Below are positions 8,370 to 18,144 of a stretch of 64,000 bases of DNA, in pieces. Under the pieces are notes generated by a model. That model worked only from the letters and a program-made list of their open reading frames with translations. It did no database searches and was not told where the DNA came from. The DNA lies in assembly GCA_030528525.1 (NCBI GenBank), contig JAUMYT010000004.1, positions 1-64,000 of the forward strand. Direction: 5' to 3'. The stretch is from Pasteurellaceae bacterium. GTDB taxonomy: Bacteria > Pseudomonadota > Gammaproteobacteria > Enterobacterales > Pasteurellaceae. The translations under genes and the position numbers were made by a program. Every line of letters begins with the position of its first letter. Position 1 is the first letter of the stretch.

Positions 8370-10217
8370 ATGCAAAAAATCGATACCACTAAATTGCGTA
8401 ATATCGCAATTATTGCCCACGTTGACCACGGTAAAACGACCTTGGTTGATAAACTTCTCAAACTTTCAGGTACCTTAGACACCAGCCGTGGCGACACGGA
8501 CGAGCGTGTGATGGACTCCAACGCCCTCGAAAAAGAGCGTGGCATTACCATTTTGGCAAAAAACACCGCAATTGACTGGAACGGCTATCGCATCAACATC
8601 GTGGACACCCCAGGACACGCTGACTTCGGCGGCGAAGTGGAGCGTGTGCTGTCTATGGTGGATTCCGTGTTGTTGGTGGTCGATGCCTTTGACGGCCCGA
8701 TGCCACAAACCCGTTTCGTGACTCAAAAAGCCTTCGCTCACGGTTTAAAACCTATCGTGGTGATCAACAAAGTTGATCGCCCTGGGGCAAGACCAGATTG
8801 GGTGGTGGATCAGGTGTTCGACTTATTCGTAAACCTTGGTGCAACAGACGAACAGTTAGATTTCCCGATTATTTACGCGTCCGCCTTAAACGGCGTGGCA
8901 GGCTTGGAGCACGAAGATCTCGCCCCGAATATGGATCCGTTGTTTGAAGCGATTGTGCAACACGTCTCACCACCAGACGTGCAGTTAGAAGATCCGTTCC
9001 AAATGCAGATTTCCCAGCTCGACTACAACAACTATTTAGGCGTGATCGGCATTGGTCGCATTAAACGTGGCTCGGTCAAGCCAAATCAACCAATTACCTT
9101 GATTGATGCACAAGGCAAAACTCGCAACGGGCGTATCGGGCAAGTGTTGGGGCATTTAGGCTTGCAACGTTATGATGTAAACGAAGCCTTCGCTGGCGAC
9201 ATCGTGGCGATCACGGGTTTAGGCGAGCTGAACATTTCGGATACTATTTGCGACATCAACAACGTGGAAGCCTTGCCTGCGTTATCAGTGGACGAGCCAA
9301 CGGTAACGATGTTCTTCTGCGTAAACACCTCACCATTCTGCGGACAAGACGGCAAATATGTGACCTCTCGCCAAATTTTAGAACGCCTGAAAAAAGAGCT
9401 AGTTCACAACGTGGCGTTGCGTGTGGAAGAGACTGAAGACCCTGATATTTTCCGTGTCTCTGGTCGTGGCGAATTGCATTTGTCGGTGCTTATCGAAAAT
9501 ATGCGTCGTGAAGGCTACGAACTTGCGGTTTCTCGCCCGAAAGTGATTTTCAAAGAGCAAGACGGACACAAACAAGAGCCATTCGAACAAGTGACGATTG
9601 ATATCGAAGAACAGCATCAAGGTTCGGTAATGGAAGCTCTCGGTATTCGTAAGGGCGAAGTGCGTGATATGTGCCCAGACGGCAAAGGTCGCACCCGTTT
9701 GGAATATGTGATCCCAAGCCGTGGCTTGATTGGCTTCCGTAATGAATTTATGACAATGACCTCTGGTACGGGCTTGCTTTACTCCAGTTTCAGCCATTAC
9801 GACGATGTGAAACCAGGTGAAATCGGTCAGCGTATCAACGGCGTGCTGATTTCTAACGGCACAGGCAAAGCCTTGGCTTATGCGTTATTCGGCTTGCAAG
9901 AGCGTGGCAAATTGATGATTGACCACGGTGCCGAAATTTACGAAGGGCAGGTGATCGGCATTCACAGCCGTTCTAACGACTTAACTGTGAATGCGTTGCA
10001 AGGCAAGAAGCTCACTAACATTCGTGCCGCGGGTAAAGATGAAGCCTTAACGCTCACCACGCCAGTGCGTTTTACCCTAGAACAAGCGTTAGAATTTATT
10101 GATGATGATGAACTCGTGGAAGTGACACCAAAAGCGGTGCGGATTCGTAAGAAATTGCTGACCGAAACCGACCGTAAACGTGCCAGCCGTACCACAACAA
10201 GTACGAGTACACACTAA
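8370..10217 (+). CDS. typA: ribosome-associated translational GTPase BipA
   Basis: Translational GTPase of the EF-G superfamily that helps 50S subunit assembly at low temperature and under stress. All GTP motifs are visible: [10 protein letters not shown] (G1), RGITI (G2), [11 protein letters not shown] (G3) and NKVD (G4), within the first 140 residues. After these come the domain II beta barrel, the EF-G-like domains, and the BipA-specific C-terminal domain ([11 protein letters not shown] and the [10 protein letters not shown] region). The length of 615 residues matches the family. The C-terminal tail ends in basic and Thr/Ser residues. It is a single gene preceded by an AT-rich leader. Confidence 0.97.
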   Translation: MQKIDTTKLRNIAIIAHVDHGKTTLVDKLLKLSGTLDTSRGDTDERVMDSNALEKERGITILAKNTAIDWNGYRINIVDTPGHADFGGEVERVLSMVDSVLLVVDAFDGPMPQTRFVTQKAFAHGLKPIVVINKVDRPGARPDWVVDQVFDLFVNLGATDEQLDFPIIYASALNGVAGLEHEDLAPNMDPLFEAIVQHVSPPDVQLEDPFQMQISQLDYNNYLGVIGIGRIKRGSVKPNQPITLIDAQGKTRNGRIGQVLGHLGLQRYDVNEAFAGDIVAITGLGELNISDTICDINNVEALPALSVDEPTVTMFFCVNTSPFCGQDGKYVTSRQILERLKKELVHNVALRVEETEDPDIFRVSGRGELHLSVLIENMRREGYELAVSRPKVIFKEQDGHKQEPFEQVTIDIEEQHQGSVMEALGIRKGEVRDMCPDGKGRTRLEYVIPSRGLIGFRNEFMTMTSGTGLLYSSFSHYDDVKPGEIGQRINGVLISNGTGKALAYALFGLQERGKLMIDHGAEIYEGQVIGIHSRSNDLTVNALQGKKLTNIRAAGKDEALTLTTPVRFTLEQALEFIDDDELVEVTPKAVRIRKKLLTETDRKRASRTTTSTSTH

Positions 10218-10218
10218 G

Positions 10219-10255
10219 ACAAGGGGGTGAGAAAAACGGACTTTTTGCAAATTTT
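10219..10255 (+). repeat. uptake-signal-like repeat, variant A, near-consensus
   Basis: ACAAGGGGG, then TGAGAAAAACGGAC, then TTTTTGCAAA: one of the best copies. It starts two bases after the typA stop codon. Confidence 0.85.
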
Positions 10256-10315
10256 CAACAATCCCGCTAAATTTTGTTACAATGTCCGTCTTTCTTGAAC
10301 CCATAAGGAGCAACT

Positions 10316-10579
10316 ATGTTCGTAGAAATTTTTGGTCGCTTGACCTGCCCATATTGTGTACGTGCGAAAGCACTTGCGGAGAAAATGAAAGCAGAATTGC
10401 CTGATTTCGATTTTGAATTTGTCGATATGATCGCCAAAGGCATTTCAAAAGAAGACTTGGAACCACGTGTAGGCAAAACCGTGGCAACAGTACCGCAAAT
10501 TTTCTTAGATAACGTTCACGTTGGTGGCTGCACCGATTTCCAAGCGTTAGTCAGAGAAAAATTTGGGATCGAAGTTTGA
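10316..10579 (+). CDS. grxA: glutaredoxin 1
   Basis: Small cytoplasmic thiol-disulfide oxidoreductase of 87 residues that uses glutathione to reduce ribonucleotide reductase and other proteins. The redox site CPYC lies at residues 11-14 (GRLTCPYCVRAK), with the cis-proline loop TVPQIF and the glutathione-binding GGCTDF further on. A ribosome binding site AAGGAG stands seven bases before the ATG. A strong terminator follows, so it is monocistronic. Confidence 0.95.
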   Translation: MFVEIFGRLTCPYCVRAKALAEKMKAELPDFDFEFVDMIAKGISKEDLEPRVGKTVATVPQIFLDNVHVGGCTDFQALVREKFGIEV

Positions 10580-10582
10580 TAA

Positions 10583-10617
10583 AAATAGGGCAGTGTATAA
10601 ACTGCCTTATTTTTTTG
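10583..10617 (+). terminator. intrinsic terminator of grxA
   Basis: AAATAGGGCAGT / ACTGCCTTATTT stem with a short loop and seven T residues. It could also serve nadK, which converges from the other side. Confidence 0.85.
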
Positions 10618-10624
10618 TCTTCAT

Positions 10625-11509
10625 TTAAAATAATTTACTTAACCAGCCCAGTTTTGTCCCCAGTACGGTGAAATAGTTATAGTCGGTGAGATGTAGTAAT
10701 TGCAGCGTGTTTGGGCTTTTTTGCACAATAACACGTTCATCTGCACTAAATGGTAATAATCGTTGGCTATCGCAACTCACAACCAAATTAGGTTGATTAT
10801 ATTGGGCAAAACGCAGTGAAATAATGCTGTCGCCGTCAACGACGAGTGGGCGAGAGGATAAACTGTGCGGATTCATTGGTACAAGGGCAATGGCATTTAA
10901 ATTCGGGGTGAGAATTGGGCCACCAGCGGATAACGAATAGGCAGTTGAACCTGTTGGTGTGCTGATAATTAAGCCGTCTGAGCGTTGTGAAAAGGCAAAT
11001 TTACCATCAATACAGACTTCAAAATCAATGGTGCGAGCGATTTGACTAGAATGCACCACCACTTCATTTAATGCATTATTTTTTTCGATTATCTTGCCAT
11101 TTTGCTCAATTTTGGCATCGAGCAAGAAACGTTCCTCAATCATAAATTCGCCCCGTTCTAAGCAGCTGTATAGCTGTTCAAACGCCGTTTTGGGTGCAAT
11201 ATCGGTTAAAAAGCCAAGGTTGCCTCGATTGATGCCAATTAATGGCACATCATAGGGTGCAAGTTGGCGAGCCATACCAAGCATGTTGCCATCACCACCA
11301 ATGACGATAACTAAGTCTGCTGTCTCACCAATTTGTGCAATGCTCATCGCATTTGGCAGATTCAATTGTGTGGCGATTTTGCTCTCTACTAACACATGAT
11401 ATTGTCTATCTTTTAGCCAGTTGTATACAGCTAAGTGGGTTTCCAAAGCAATGTCGTGGCGGGGTTTGCCCACAATAGCAATGGTTTGAAAAGGGCGTTG
11501 TCGGCTCAT
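10625..11509 (-). CDS. nadK: NAD kinase
   Basis: Phosphorylates NAD to NADP in the cytoplasm. Its 294 residues contain the family motifs GGDGNMLG (about residue 75) and [21 protein letters not shown] (starting about residue 175), plus the conserved NEVVVH segment. A ribosome binding site AGGTGAG precedes the ATG. It is divergent from mutY, with about 130 bases between the starts. Confidence 0.96.
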   Translation of the reverse strand: MSRQRPFQTIAIVGKPRHDIALETHLAVYNWLKDRQYHVLVESKIATQLNLPNAMSIAQIGETADLVIVIGGDGNMLGMARQLAPYDVPLIGINRGNLGFLTDIAPKTAFEQLYSCLERGEFMIEERFLLDAKIEQNGKIIEKNNALNEVVVHSSQIARTIDFEVCIDGKFAFSQRSDGLIISTPTGSTAYSLSAGGPILTPNLNAIALVPMNPHSLSSRPLVVDGDSIISLRFAQYNQPNLVVSCDSQRLLPFSADERVIVQKSPNTLQLLHLTDYNYFTVLGTKLGWLSKLF

Positions 11510-11640
11510 AAGTACTCACCTAATCAGAAAATGAGGTGATATAGTAGTCGTTGTGGTGGCGTTTGTCATTAAAAGAAAGTTTTGGTAAAAGTGTTGGGCT
11601 TGCAGTAGTATTGTACCTTTTGTTTTTGCTTGAAAATCTA

Positions 11641-12786
11641 ATGAAACGCCAACTTTCTTTTCCGCTTGCTCAATCTTGTCCTGAAGCACCCTTCGCTCAA
11701 GCCGTGCTGAGCTGGTTTGCCGTATATGGGCGAAAGCATCTGCCATGGCAGCAGAACAAAACGCTTTATCGAGTTTGGCTCTCTGAGGTCATGTTGCAAC
11801 AGACTCAAGTGGCAACAGTGATTCCTTACTTTGAACGATTTATTGCCCGATTTCCGACTGCCTGTGATCTTGCCAATGCCTCCATTGATGATGTTCTCCA
11901 TTTATGGACAGGTTTGGGCTACTATGCTCGTGCGAGAAATTTACACAAAGCAGCCCAGATGATTCGTGACCACTTTGGCGGGGAATTCCCCAGTGAATTT
12001 GATGATGTATTGTCATTGTCTGGGGTTGGGCGTAGTACCGCAGGAGCCGTGTTATCTTCTGTATTAAATGCGCCGTATCCCATTTTAGATGGTAATGTTA
12101 AGCGAGTGTTATCTCGCTATTTTGCTGTAGAAGGTTGGGCGGGGGAGAAAAACGTGGAGAATCAATTGTGGCAGCTTTCCGCTGAAGTCACCCCAGCGAC
12201 ACAAGTTGCGGATTTTAATCAAGCAATGATGGATTTGGGGGCGATGATTTGCCTACGCTCTAAGCCCAAATGTACGCTCTGCCCGTTAAGCCAAGCGTGC
12301 CAAGCTAACCAGCGGCAAGCATGGACGGAATTTCCTGCTAAAAAACCGAAAAAAAGCCTGCCTGAACGAACGGGTTATTTTTTGGTCTTAAAGCACGGCT
12401 CAAAGATTTGGCTAGAGAAACGGGAAGATAGAGGGATTTGGGGTGGCTTATTTGCTTTTCCACAATTTGATACAGCCGATGCGTTAGAGCAGGCACTAGA
12501 AAGTTACGCAGCCCGAGCTTACAAGGGGGGGAGAAAAACGGAGATGTTGCAAATTACCCCAATGATTGCCTTTCGCCACACGTTCAGCCATTTCCATTTG
12601 GAAATTGTGCCAGTGTTGGTAGAATTCAGGAACAATCAGCTTGCAGAGCCTCACGGAAATTATTTGCCGTTGGTATCTTCTCCGTCGGAATGTTGGTATG
12701 ATTTGCATCAACCTAGACAAATTGGTTTGGCAACCCCAATCAAACGCATTTTAGATGAATTAACTTTAATTGAAACAAGGACATAA
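11641..12786 (+). CDS. mutY: A/G-specific adenine glycosylase
   Basis: Removes adenine mispaired with 8-oxoguanine. The 381-residue protein has the catalytic glutamate in [11 protein letters not shown], the helix-hairpin-helix [13 protein letters not shown] with the catalytic aspartate in LDGNVKRVL, the iron-sulfur cysteines in [17 protein letters not shown], and a C-terminal Nudix-like 8-oxoG recognition domain. I chose the ATG at 11641 because [11 protein letters not shown] leads straight into the domain; the frame is open further upstream to 11551. A near-exact copy of the dispersed repeat (12521-12555) forms the codons [12 protein letters not shown] in the C-terminal domain. First gene of mutY-yggX-mltC. 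Confidence 0.95.
   Translation: MKRQLSFPLAQSCPEAPFAQAVLSWFAVYGRKHLPWQQNKTLYRVWLSEVMLQQTQVATVIPYFERFIARFPTACDLANASIDDVLHLWTGLGYYARARNLHKAAQMIRDHFGGEFPSEFDDVLSLSGVGRSTAGAVLSSVLNAPYPILDGNVKRVLSRYFAVEGWAGEKNVENQLWQLSAEVTPATQVADFNQAMMDLGAMICLRSKPKCTLCPLSQACQANQRQAWTEFPAKKPKKSLPERTGYFLVLKHGSKIWLEKREDRGIWGGLFAFPQFDTADALEQALESYAARAYKGGRKTEMLQITPMIAFRHTFSHFHLEIVPVLVEFRNNQLAEPHGNYLPLVSSPSECWYDLHQPRQIGLATPIKRILDELTLIETRT
12521..12555 (+). repeat. uptake-signal-like repeat inside mutY
   Basis: ACAAGGGGG with two more guanines, GAGAAAAACGGAGA, then TGTTGCAAAT. It is read in frame as [12 protein letters not shown] within the Nudix-like domain, probably in a surface loop. Confidence 0.8.
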
Positions 12787-12788
12787 CC

Positions 12789-13067
12789 ATGGCACGTACC
12801 GTTTTTTGTACTTATTTAAAACAGGAAGCTGAAGGCTTAGATTTTCAACTTTACCCAGGTGAGCTAGGCAAGCGAATTTTTGATTCAATCAGTAAACAAG
12901 CGTGGTCGGAGTGGATTAAAAAACAGACCATGCTCGTCAATGAGAAAAAACTCAATATGATGAATGCTGAACATCGTAAACAGCTCGAAACAGAAATGAT
13001 CAATTTCTTATTTGAAGGTAAAGATGTTCACATTGAAGGCTATGTACCAATTGAGAGTGCACAATAA
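12789..13067 (+). CDS. yggX: probable Fe(2+)-trafficking protein
   Basis: Small cytoplasmic protein of 92 residues that in enterobacteria protects iron-sulfur clusters from oxidants. Recognised by the start [20 protein letters not shown] with its conserved cysteine, and by [17 protein letters not shown]. It starts two bases after mutY, and its stop codon overlaps the mltC start (TAATG), so the three genes are translationally coupled. The partner MutY is an iron-sulfur protein. Confidence 0.95.
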   Translation: MARTVFCTYLKQEAEGLDFQLYPGELGKRIFDSISKQAWSEWIKKQTMLVNEKKLNMMNAEHRKQLETEMINFLFEGKDVHIEGYVPIESAQ

Positions 13068-14161
13068 TGAAAAGCACCATCAAACTTTTAGCTACCCTAA
13101 CAACGATCGCTTTACTGGCTGCCTGTGGTAGCTCACCTCAAAAGAGCACTAAAGGTAAAGCTCGCCCTACTTATATACCTAAAGATACCAATGGATTAGA
13201 CATTTTAACGGGGCAATTTTCCCGTAATATCGATCAAATTTGGGGCGTGAGTGAACTTTTAGTGGCAAGTCGTAAAGACTATGTTAAATACACCGATCGA
13301 TACTACACCCGTAGCCACATTAGCTTTGAAGATGGCCAGATTTCCATTGAAACCCTTGGTGGCCAAAATCACTTGAGAAATGCCATTATTCATACCTTAT
13401 TAATGGCTTCAGATCCATCTGGTATTGATTTATTCGCCTCTGGCGAAGTGCCGATTAGCAACAACCCTTTCCTTACAGGGCAAGTAGTCGATCAATATGG
13501 ACGTTCTGTCACCAATATTGCAATTGCCAACGATTTTGCCACCTATTTATTACAACATAAATTAAAAAGTCGCCGATTGAAGAATGGGCGTACTGTCACT
13601 TATGTCAACATTCCGATGATTGCCAATCACGTTGAAGTGCGGGCAAGACGTTATTTACCTATAGTTCGTCAAGCTTCTCGTCGCTATGGCATCGACATGA
13701 ACCTGATCTTAAGCATTATGGAAATAGAATCATCCTTTAACCCTTATGCTGTGAGTTATGCAAATGCTATTGGATTAATGCAAGTGGTTCCCCATACTGC
13801 AGGACGTGATATTTTTGTGCGTAAAGGCTTGGGTGGCGAACCCAATAAAGCTTATCTGTATAACCCAAATCAAAATATTGACGCAGGTGTACTTTATCTT
13901 GCTATCTTACGTGATGAATATCTCACAGGCATCACTCACCCTTTATCAAAACGCTACGCCATGATTTCTGCCTATAATAGTGGTGCAGGTGCAGTACTAC
14001 GGGTGTTTGATAACGACAAACAGCGTGCGGTAGAAAAAATTAACCGGCTATCGCCTGACGCCGTCTATCAAATCCTTACGACAGCACACCCGTCTACTCA
14101 AGCAAGAAACTACCTACTCAAAGTCACTAAAGCCCAACAGAAATATCAAAAAGTAAGATAA
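13067..14161 (+). CDS. mltC: membrane-bound lytic murein transglycosylase C
   Basis: Outer-membrane lipoprotein that cleaves peptidoglycan between MurNAc and GlcNAc, forming anhydro-muropeptides. The signal peptide ends in a lipobox LLAAC-G at residues 17-22. The C-terminal SLT domain carries the catalytic glutamate in [13 protein letters not shown], followed by GLMQVVP and the AYNSGAGAV motif. It has 364 residues, as in E. coli MltC. Last gene of the mutY operon. Confidence 0.96.
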   Translation: MKSTIKLLATLTTIALLAACGSSPQKSTKGKARPTYIPKDTNGLDILTGQFSRNIDQIWGVSELLVASRKDYVKYTDRYYTRSHISFEDGQISIETLGGQNHLRNAIIHTLLMASDPSGIDLFASGEVPISNNPFLTGQVVDQYGRSVTNIAIANDFATYLLQHKLKSRRLKNGRTVTYVNIPMIANHVEVRARRYLPIVRQASRRYGIDMNLILSIMEIESSFNPYAVSYANAIGLMQVVPHTAGRDIFVRKGLGGEPNKAYLYNPNQNIDAGVLYLAILRDEYLTGITHPLSKRYAMISAYNSGAGAVLRVFDNDKQRAVEKINRLSPDAVYQILTTAHPSTQARNYLLKVTKAQQKYQKVR

Positions 14162-14236
14162 TTAGTTGATTTTTAAGCAATTTGAATGAAATTCAATCAC
14201 TCAATCGTTTTTTTTTCACTTTTTGAAAAAAAGTGT

Positions 14237-14265
14237 TTGACGGAGTAGGAAGAAATCAGCATAAT
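14237..14265 (+). promoter_or_regulatory. sigma-70 promoter of the tRNA-Phe/tRNA-Asn operon
   Basis: TTGACG (-35) and CATAAT (-10) separated by 17 bases, followed by a GC-rich discriminator GCACCCCGC, as in stringently controlled stable RNA promoters. It lies 21 bases before tRNA-Phe. Confidence 0.8.
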
Positions 14266-14286
14266 GCACCCCGCAAACAACGAGAT

Positions 14287-14362
14287 GCCTCGATAGCTCA
14301 GTCGGTAGAGCAGGGGATTGAAAATCCCCGTGTCGGTGGTTCGATTCCGCCTCGAGGCACCA
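14287..14362 (+). tRNA. tRNA-Phe (GAA)
   Basis: A 76-base cloverleaf with acceptor arms GCCTCGA / TCGAGGC, D loop AGCTCAGTCGGTAGAGC, anticodon loop TTGAAAA with GAA, T arm GGTTCGATTCC, and an encoded CCA end. Nearly the same anticodon arm as E. coli tRNA-Phe. Confidence 0.97.
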
Positions 14363-14381
14363 CTTACTTGCAAAGTGAAAT

Positions 14382-14457
14382 TCCTCCTTAGTTCAGTCGG
14401 TAGAACGGTGGACTGTTAATCCATATGTCGCAGGTTCGAGTCCCGCAGGAGGAGCCA
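14382..14457 (+). tRNA. tRNA-Asn (GTT)
   Basis: A 76-base cloverleaf: acceptor TCCTCCT / AGGAGGA, anticodon loop CTGTTAA with GTT, T arm GGTTCGAGTCC, discriminator G, encoded CCA. It is 19 bases after tRNA-Phe, in the same transcript. Confidence 0.97.
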
Positions 14458-14462
14458 ATTCA

Positions 14463-14492
14463 AAAGCCCCGATGAGAAATCATCGGGGCTTT
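14463..14492 (+). terminator. terminator of the tRNA operon
   Basis: Perfect stem AAAGCCCCGATG / CATCGGGGCTTT with a short loop, followed by TATCTTTTT, five bases after tRNA-Asn. Confidence 0.9.
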
Positions 14493-14592
14493 ATCTTTTT
14501 GTACTTGAACATCGTTAGTTGAAAGGGGATAATTCCCTATATTTTCGGATCTTTAGAAAATCCATTCTTACTTACAATTATAGGAGCATAAA

Positions 14593-14940
14593 ATGGCACA
14601 ACCAAAACGCAATCGCAGACAACGTAAAAAAATGCACTTAGCCGAATTCCAAGAGTTAGGCTTTTTAGTGAAATTCCAATTTGCAGAAGGCACAGGCATT
14701 GACCAAATCGACAACGTGGTTGATCGTTTCATTGATGAAGTGATCCGCCCGAACGGTTTAGCCTACGAAGGCAGCGGCTACTTACATTGGGAAGGCTTAG
14801 TTTGCTTGGAGAAACTCGGCAAATGTGACGATTCTCACCGTGAACTCGTGCAAAAATGGCTGAAAGACAACGGCTTACAAGAAGTGGAAGTGAGCGGGTT
14901 ATTCGACATTTGGTGGGATTTACCAATTAACGAAGCATAG
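14593..14940 (+). CDS. yggL: YggL family protein (DUF469)
   Basis: Cytoplasmic protein of 115 residues. The basic start AQPKRNRRQRKKMHLAEFQE and the segments FVVDRFIDEVI-like and GLFDIWWDLP mark the YggL family, reported in E. coli to bind the 50S ribosomal subunit. In E. coli it also sits beside mutY, here separated by the two tRNA genes. A ribosome binding site TAGGAGC precedes the ATG. A REP-like palindrome follows the stop codon. Confidence 0.9.
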   Translation: MAQPKRNRRQRKKMHLAEFQELGFLVKFQFAEGTGIDQIDNVVDRFIDEVIRPNGLAYEGSGYLHWEGLVCLEKLGKCDDSHRELVQKWLKDNGLQEVEVSGLFDIWWDLPINEA

Positions 14941-14953
14941 TTTTATGCAGTCT

Positions 14954-15041
14954 GTAGGGTGGGCTTTAGCCCACCATAACAATATGCAAATTCTTGAACT
15001 AACTGCTTGTTACGGTCTCGGTGGGCTAAAGCCCACCCTAC
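14954..15041. repeat. REP-like inverted pair, GTAGGGTGGGC type
   Basis: Left unit GTAGGGTGGGCTTTAGCCC, right unit its inverted copy GGGCTAAAGCCCACCCTAC, 45 bases apart. Each unit is itself palindromic around TTTAG/CTAAA. It occupies the yggL-yggT gap. Confidence 0.9.
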
Positions 15042-15057
15042 TTATTAGAGAAAAATA

Positions 15058-15591
15058 ATGGAAATTTTAGCCCCAATTATTACGATTATTGTCGGCTTTT
15101 TTAATTTTGTGTTGGTATTACGCACTTGGTTGCAATTTTGCCGAGTCGATCCTTATATGCCGATTTCACAAACTTTGATGAAATTGACTAACCCTGTGGT
15201 CAATCCTGTTAGCAAGTTCATTCCAACGGTGAAAGGCATCAACTTTGCGGCGTTATTGCTTGCCGGTGGCGTGGTCGCCTTGCAATTTATTTTGTTTGGC
15301 GTGAATGTGCCAAATGCTGTGCTGATTGGCTTATTAAGCTTGCTCAAAACCTTCGGGCAAATTCTGTTTTTCACCACCTTAATTCGAGCGTTGATGAGCT
15401 GGGTTACGCAAGGCAATCATCCACTTGATTACACCGTAGCACAAATTACCGAGCCTGTTTTAGGCATTATCCGCAAAATTTTGCCACGCACGGGAATGCT
15501 CGATTTTTCGGTGATGGTACTCGGCTTTGGCTTGCTGTTTTTAAATAGCCTGTTCTACAAAATGTTCGGACAACTTTGGGCGGTTGCCTAA
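15058..15591 (+). CDS. yggT: YggT family inner membrane protein
   Basis: Polytopic membrane protein of 177 residues made of two YggT repeats, each with a hydrophobic pair: [20 protein letters not shown] and [20 protein letters not shown]. The function is unclear; the family is linked to osmotic tolerance and, in other lineages, to membrane or division roles. The next gene starts within its stop codon (TAATG), so the two are coupled. Confidence 0.93.
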   Translation: MEILAPIITIIVGFFNFVLVLRTWLQFCRVDPYMPISQTLMKLTNPVVNPVSKFIPTVKGINFAALLLAGGVVALQFILFGVNVPNAVLIGLLSLLKTFGQILFFTTLIRALMSWVTQGNHPLDYTVAQITEPVLGIIRKILPRTGMLDFSVMVLGFGLLFLNSLFYKMFGQLWAVA

Positions 15592-15890
15592 TGCCAGCAG
15601 TTGAACAATGTGAAAATCCGCACGGCTTACGGTTGCGGATTTTTTTGCAACCAAAAGCCAGTCGAGATCATATCGTTGGCTTGCACGATGATGAGCTGAA
15701 AATGGCGATTACCGCACCGCCTGTGGACGGGCAAGCCAATGCTCACTTACTTAAATTTTTGAGCAAGCTGTTTAAAGTGCCAAAAAGTAGCATTTTGTTG
15801 GAAAAAGGTGAACTGCAACGGCACAAACAAATTTTCATTCCTGAACCGAAGCAAATTCCGTCTGAAATCGCATTACTTTTGGCGAAATAG
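15591..15890 (+). CDS. yggU: YggU family protein (DUF167)
   Basis: Small protein of 99 residues of the DUF167 fold, marked by [18 protein letters not shown] and [18 protein letters not shown]. Function unknown. The start at 15591 overlaps the yggT stop codon by one base; the frame is open a few codons upstream, but those codons lie inside yggT. Confidence 0.93.
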   Translation: MPAVEQCENPHGLRLRIFLQPKASRDHIVGLHDDELKMAITAPPVDGQANAHLLKFLSKLFKVPKSSILLEKGELQRHKQIFIPEPKQIPSEIALLLAK

Positions 15891-15956
15891 TGGCGAAATC
15901 GGGCAAAAACTGCTAACGTTATACCTATTGAAAACCATTCTTAATTGAGCGAAAAA

Positions 15957-16736
15957 ATGTTATTTGCGATACTTGCACTTCTCTGTTATCTCGGTGCCTT
16001 GTTGTGGATTACGCCCACCCTTGCCCATTTGGATAGCAATCAAAAACCAAACGTTAAAGCGGTGCTGATTTTAGGTTTGGCGGCTGTCGTGTTTCACGCC
16101 ATTCAGCTGTCTGAATTACTGTTTGTAGGTATCGGGCAAAATCTCACGATTTTGAACGTAGGCTCTTTGATTAGCGTGAGTATCAGTGCCTTGGCGACCC
16201 TTGCCCTGCTCCGTTGGCGAAGTATTTGGTTTCCACTCTCAATTATTTATGTGCTGGCAATGGTCAGCGTGGCATTATCCGCCTTTGTGGAAGGCAGTTT
16301 TATCAAGCGAATCAGCGAAAATACAGGGCTGATGTTCCACCTAGCCATTGCCATTTTCTCTTATGCATTATTCTTCATTGCCTTGCTGTATGCAGTGCAA
16401 CTACGCTGGTTAGATTACCGTTTAAAACGCAAAAAGATCCCATTTTCGCCAATGTTACCGCCTTTAGTCACGGTAGAACGCCACTTTTTTACGATTACGC
16501 TTGTTGCCCAAAGTTTGCTGACACTCACGCTGATTACAGGAATGATTTATCTGCACAATTTCTTCTCCCCAGAGCAAATCCACAAAGCGATTTTTTCGTT
16601 TATGGCGTGGATTGTGTATAGCTTTTTATTACTAGGACAATGGAAGCTCCACTGGCGTGGAAATCGGGTGCTTATTTATTCTGTTTCGGGTATGATATTG
16701 CTCACTGTCGCTTATTTCGGCAGCCGTGTGGTGTGA
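15957..16736 (+). CDS. ypjD: inner membrane protein YpjD, CcsA-like
   Basis: Integral membrane protein of about 259 residues with roughly eight hydrophobic spans. It resembles the cytochrome c assembly (CcsA/ResC) fold; conserved features are FHAIQLSE, FHLAIAIFSYALFFIALLYAVQL and the late GQWKLHWRGNRV. It may act in heme handling, but this is not established. In E. coli ypjD is also next to the CorB/CorC-like gene yfjD. I took the ATG at 15957; a TTG four codons upstream is the alternative. Confidence 0.88.
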   Translation: MLFAILALLCYLGALLWITPTLAHLDSNQKPNVKAVLILGLAAVVFHAIQLSELLFVGIGQNLTILNVGSLISVSISALATLALLRWRSIWFPLSIIYVLAMVSVALSAFVEGSFIKRISENTGLMFHLAIAIFSYALFFIALLYAVQLRWLDYRLKRKKIPFSPMLPPLVTVERHFFTITLVAQSLLTLTLITGMIYLHNFFSPEQIHKAIFSFMAWIVYSFLLLGQWKLHWRGNRVLIYSVSGMILLTVAYFGSRVV

Positions 16737-16747
16737 TGATTGAATGT

Positions 16748-16768
16748 GGGGCGTGGAAAATACGCCCC
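16748..16768. repeat. small palindrome GGGGCGT...TACGCCCC
   Basis: GGGGCGTGGAAAATACGCCCC after ypjD. A sister copy (GGGGCGTATTGCATACGCCCC) lies after ileS at 45235. Both sit next to an uptake-signal-like repeat and could form terminator stems. Confidence 0.7.
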
Positions 16769-16769
16769 T

Positions 16770-16806
16770 AAATTTTGCAGAAAATTGCTAAGATCTCACC
16801 CCTTGT
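16770..16806 (-). repeat. uptake-signal-like repeat, variant B
   Basis: Minus-strand reading: ACAAGGGGTGAGATCTTAG, spacer, then TTTTCTGCAAAATTT. It lies between ypjD and the CorB/CorC-like gene. Confidence 0.8.
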
Positions 16807-16833
16807 TCGTTCAACCAACATAGGAACTTCATT

Positions 16834-18099
16834 TTGGAAAGTATTCCCCTGAGTAGCTTATTTATTGCTTTGGCTATTCTTTTAGTGCTATCCGCATTCT
16901 TCTCCAGCTCGGAAACAGGGCTGATGTCTTTAAACCGCTACCGTATGCGACACCTTGCCGAACAAGGCAATCGTGGTGCGAAGCAAGCCGAAAAATTGCT
17001 CGCCAAAACCGATGTGTTGCTCAGCCTGATCTTAATCTGTAACAACCTTGTCAATATTGCCGCCTCTGCGATTGCCACGATGATCGGTATGCAACTTTCT
17101 GGCGAAGCAGGCGTGGCGATTGCCACAGGGTTGCTGACCTTTGTGATGTTGGTCTTTGCCGAAATTCTGCCGAAAACCATTGCGGCGATCTACCCTGAAA
17201 AAGTCGGTTTTTTTGCCAGTTATGTGCTGACACCGCTGAAAAAAGTGTTAATGCCAGTGGTGTTCTTGATGAACTTGATCATCAAAGCCTTGATGAAAAT
17301 TCTCCGCATTCAAAAATCCGAAAAAGCAGGGCTGAGTGCCGAAGAGTTGCGTAGCGTGGTACTGGAAGCGGGGCGTTTTATCCCAAGTTCCCACCAAGAG
17401 ATGCTCGTGTCCATTTTGGATATGGAAAAAGTGACGGTGGACGACATTATGGTGCCTCGCAACGACATCGGCGGCATTGATATTGACGATGATTGGAAAG
17501 CGATTATGCGGCAGCTCACCGGGGCGGCTCACGCTCGGGTGGTGATCTACAAAGGCAATATGGACAAAAGCATTCTGGGAATGTTGCGAGTGCGTGAAGC
17601 CTTCCGCCTGATGTTAGAACGCAATGAATTTACCAAAGAGATGCTGGTGCGAGCGGTGGATGAAGCCTATTTCATCCCCGAAGGCACACCGCTGACGACT
17701 CAGCTGATGAACTTCAAAACCAACAAAGAGCGAATTGGCTTGGTCGTGGACGAATATGGCGACATCAAAGGTTTAGTCACGCTTGAAGATATTTTAGAAG
17801 AGATCGTAGGCGAATTTACCACCTCCGCTGCCCCGACGTTAGACGAAGAAGTTAAACCGCAATCCGACGGTTCAGTATTGATTGAAGGCTCGGCAAACAT
17901 TCGGGACTTAAACAAACTGTTTAACTGGAATTTGCCTTCTGACGAAGTGCGAACCTTCAACGGCTTGATTGTGGAACATTTAGAAAAAATCCCTGACGAA
18001 GCCACACAATTTACGCTGTTTAACCTGAAAGTAACGGTGTTAGAAGTGGGCGATAATATGGTCAAACTCGCACGGGTTGAGCCGATTATTACAAATTAA
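16834..18099 (+). CDS. yfjD: HlyC/CorC family transporter-like protein (CNNM + CBS + CorC_HlyC)
   Basis: Membrane protein of 421 residues. The N-terminal CNNM (DUF21) domain has spans from residue about 5 to 140 with SAFFSSSETGLMSLN. Two CBS modules follow (about 195-320: DIMVPRND, LVTLEDILEEIVGEF), then the C-terminal CorC_HlyC domain. CNNM-type proteins are linked to magnesium or cobalt export. The start is TTG at 16834 with AGGAAC upstream; no ATG fits better. It follows ypjD, as in E. coli, and ends at a strong terminator. Confidence 0.92.
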   Translation: MESIPLSSLFIALAILLVLSAFFSSSETGLMSLNRYRMRHLAEQGNRGAKQAEKLLAKTDVLLSLILICNNLVNIAASAIATMIGMQLSGEAGVAIATGLLTFVMLVFAEILPKTIAAIYPEKVGFFASYVLTPLKKVLMPVVFLMNLIIKALMKILRIQKSEKAGLSAEELRSVVLEAGRFIPSSHQEMLVSILDMEKVTVDDIMVPRNDIGGIDIDDDWKAIMRQLTGAAHARVVIYKGNMDKSILGMLRVREAFRLMLERNEFTKEMLVRAVDEAYFIPEGTPLTTQLMNFKTNKERIGLVVDEYGDIKGLVTLEDILEEIVGEFTTSAAPTLDEEVKPQSDGSVLIEGSANIRDLNKLFNWNLPSDEVRTFNGLIVEHLEKIPDEATQFTLFNLKVTVLEVGDNMVKLARVEPIITN

Positions 18100-18102
18100 A
18101 TC

Positions 18103-18137
18103 AAAAAAAGCGTGAGGTATTATACCTCACGCTTTTT
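18103..18137. terminator. bidirectional terminator
   Basis: AAAGCGTGAGGTAT / ATACCTCACGCTTT stem with A-run before and T-run after, between the converging yfjD-like gene and the exported-protein gene. Confidence 0.92.
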
Positions 18138-18144
18138 CACTATT

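Noticed and set aside
11516..11746. A 76-codon minus-strand frame between nadK and mutY
   Set aside because: It covers the mutY start region on the opposite strand and lacks family-like sequence or a ribosome binding site.
12138..12165. GCGGGGGAGAAAAACGTGG in mutY as another repeat copy
   Set aside because: It lacks the CAAGGGG core and the TGCAAA tail; the match is to the spacer only.
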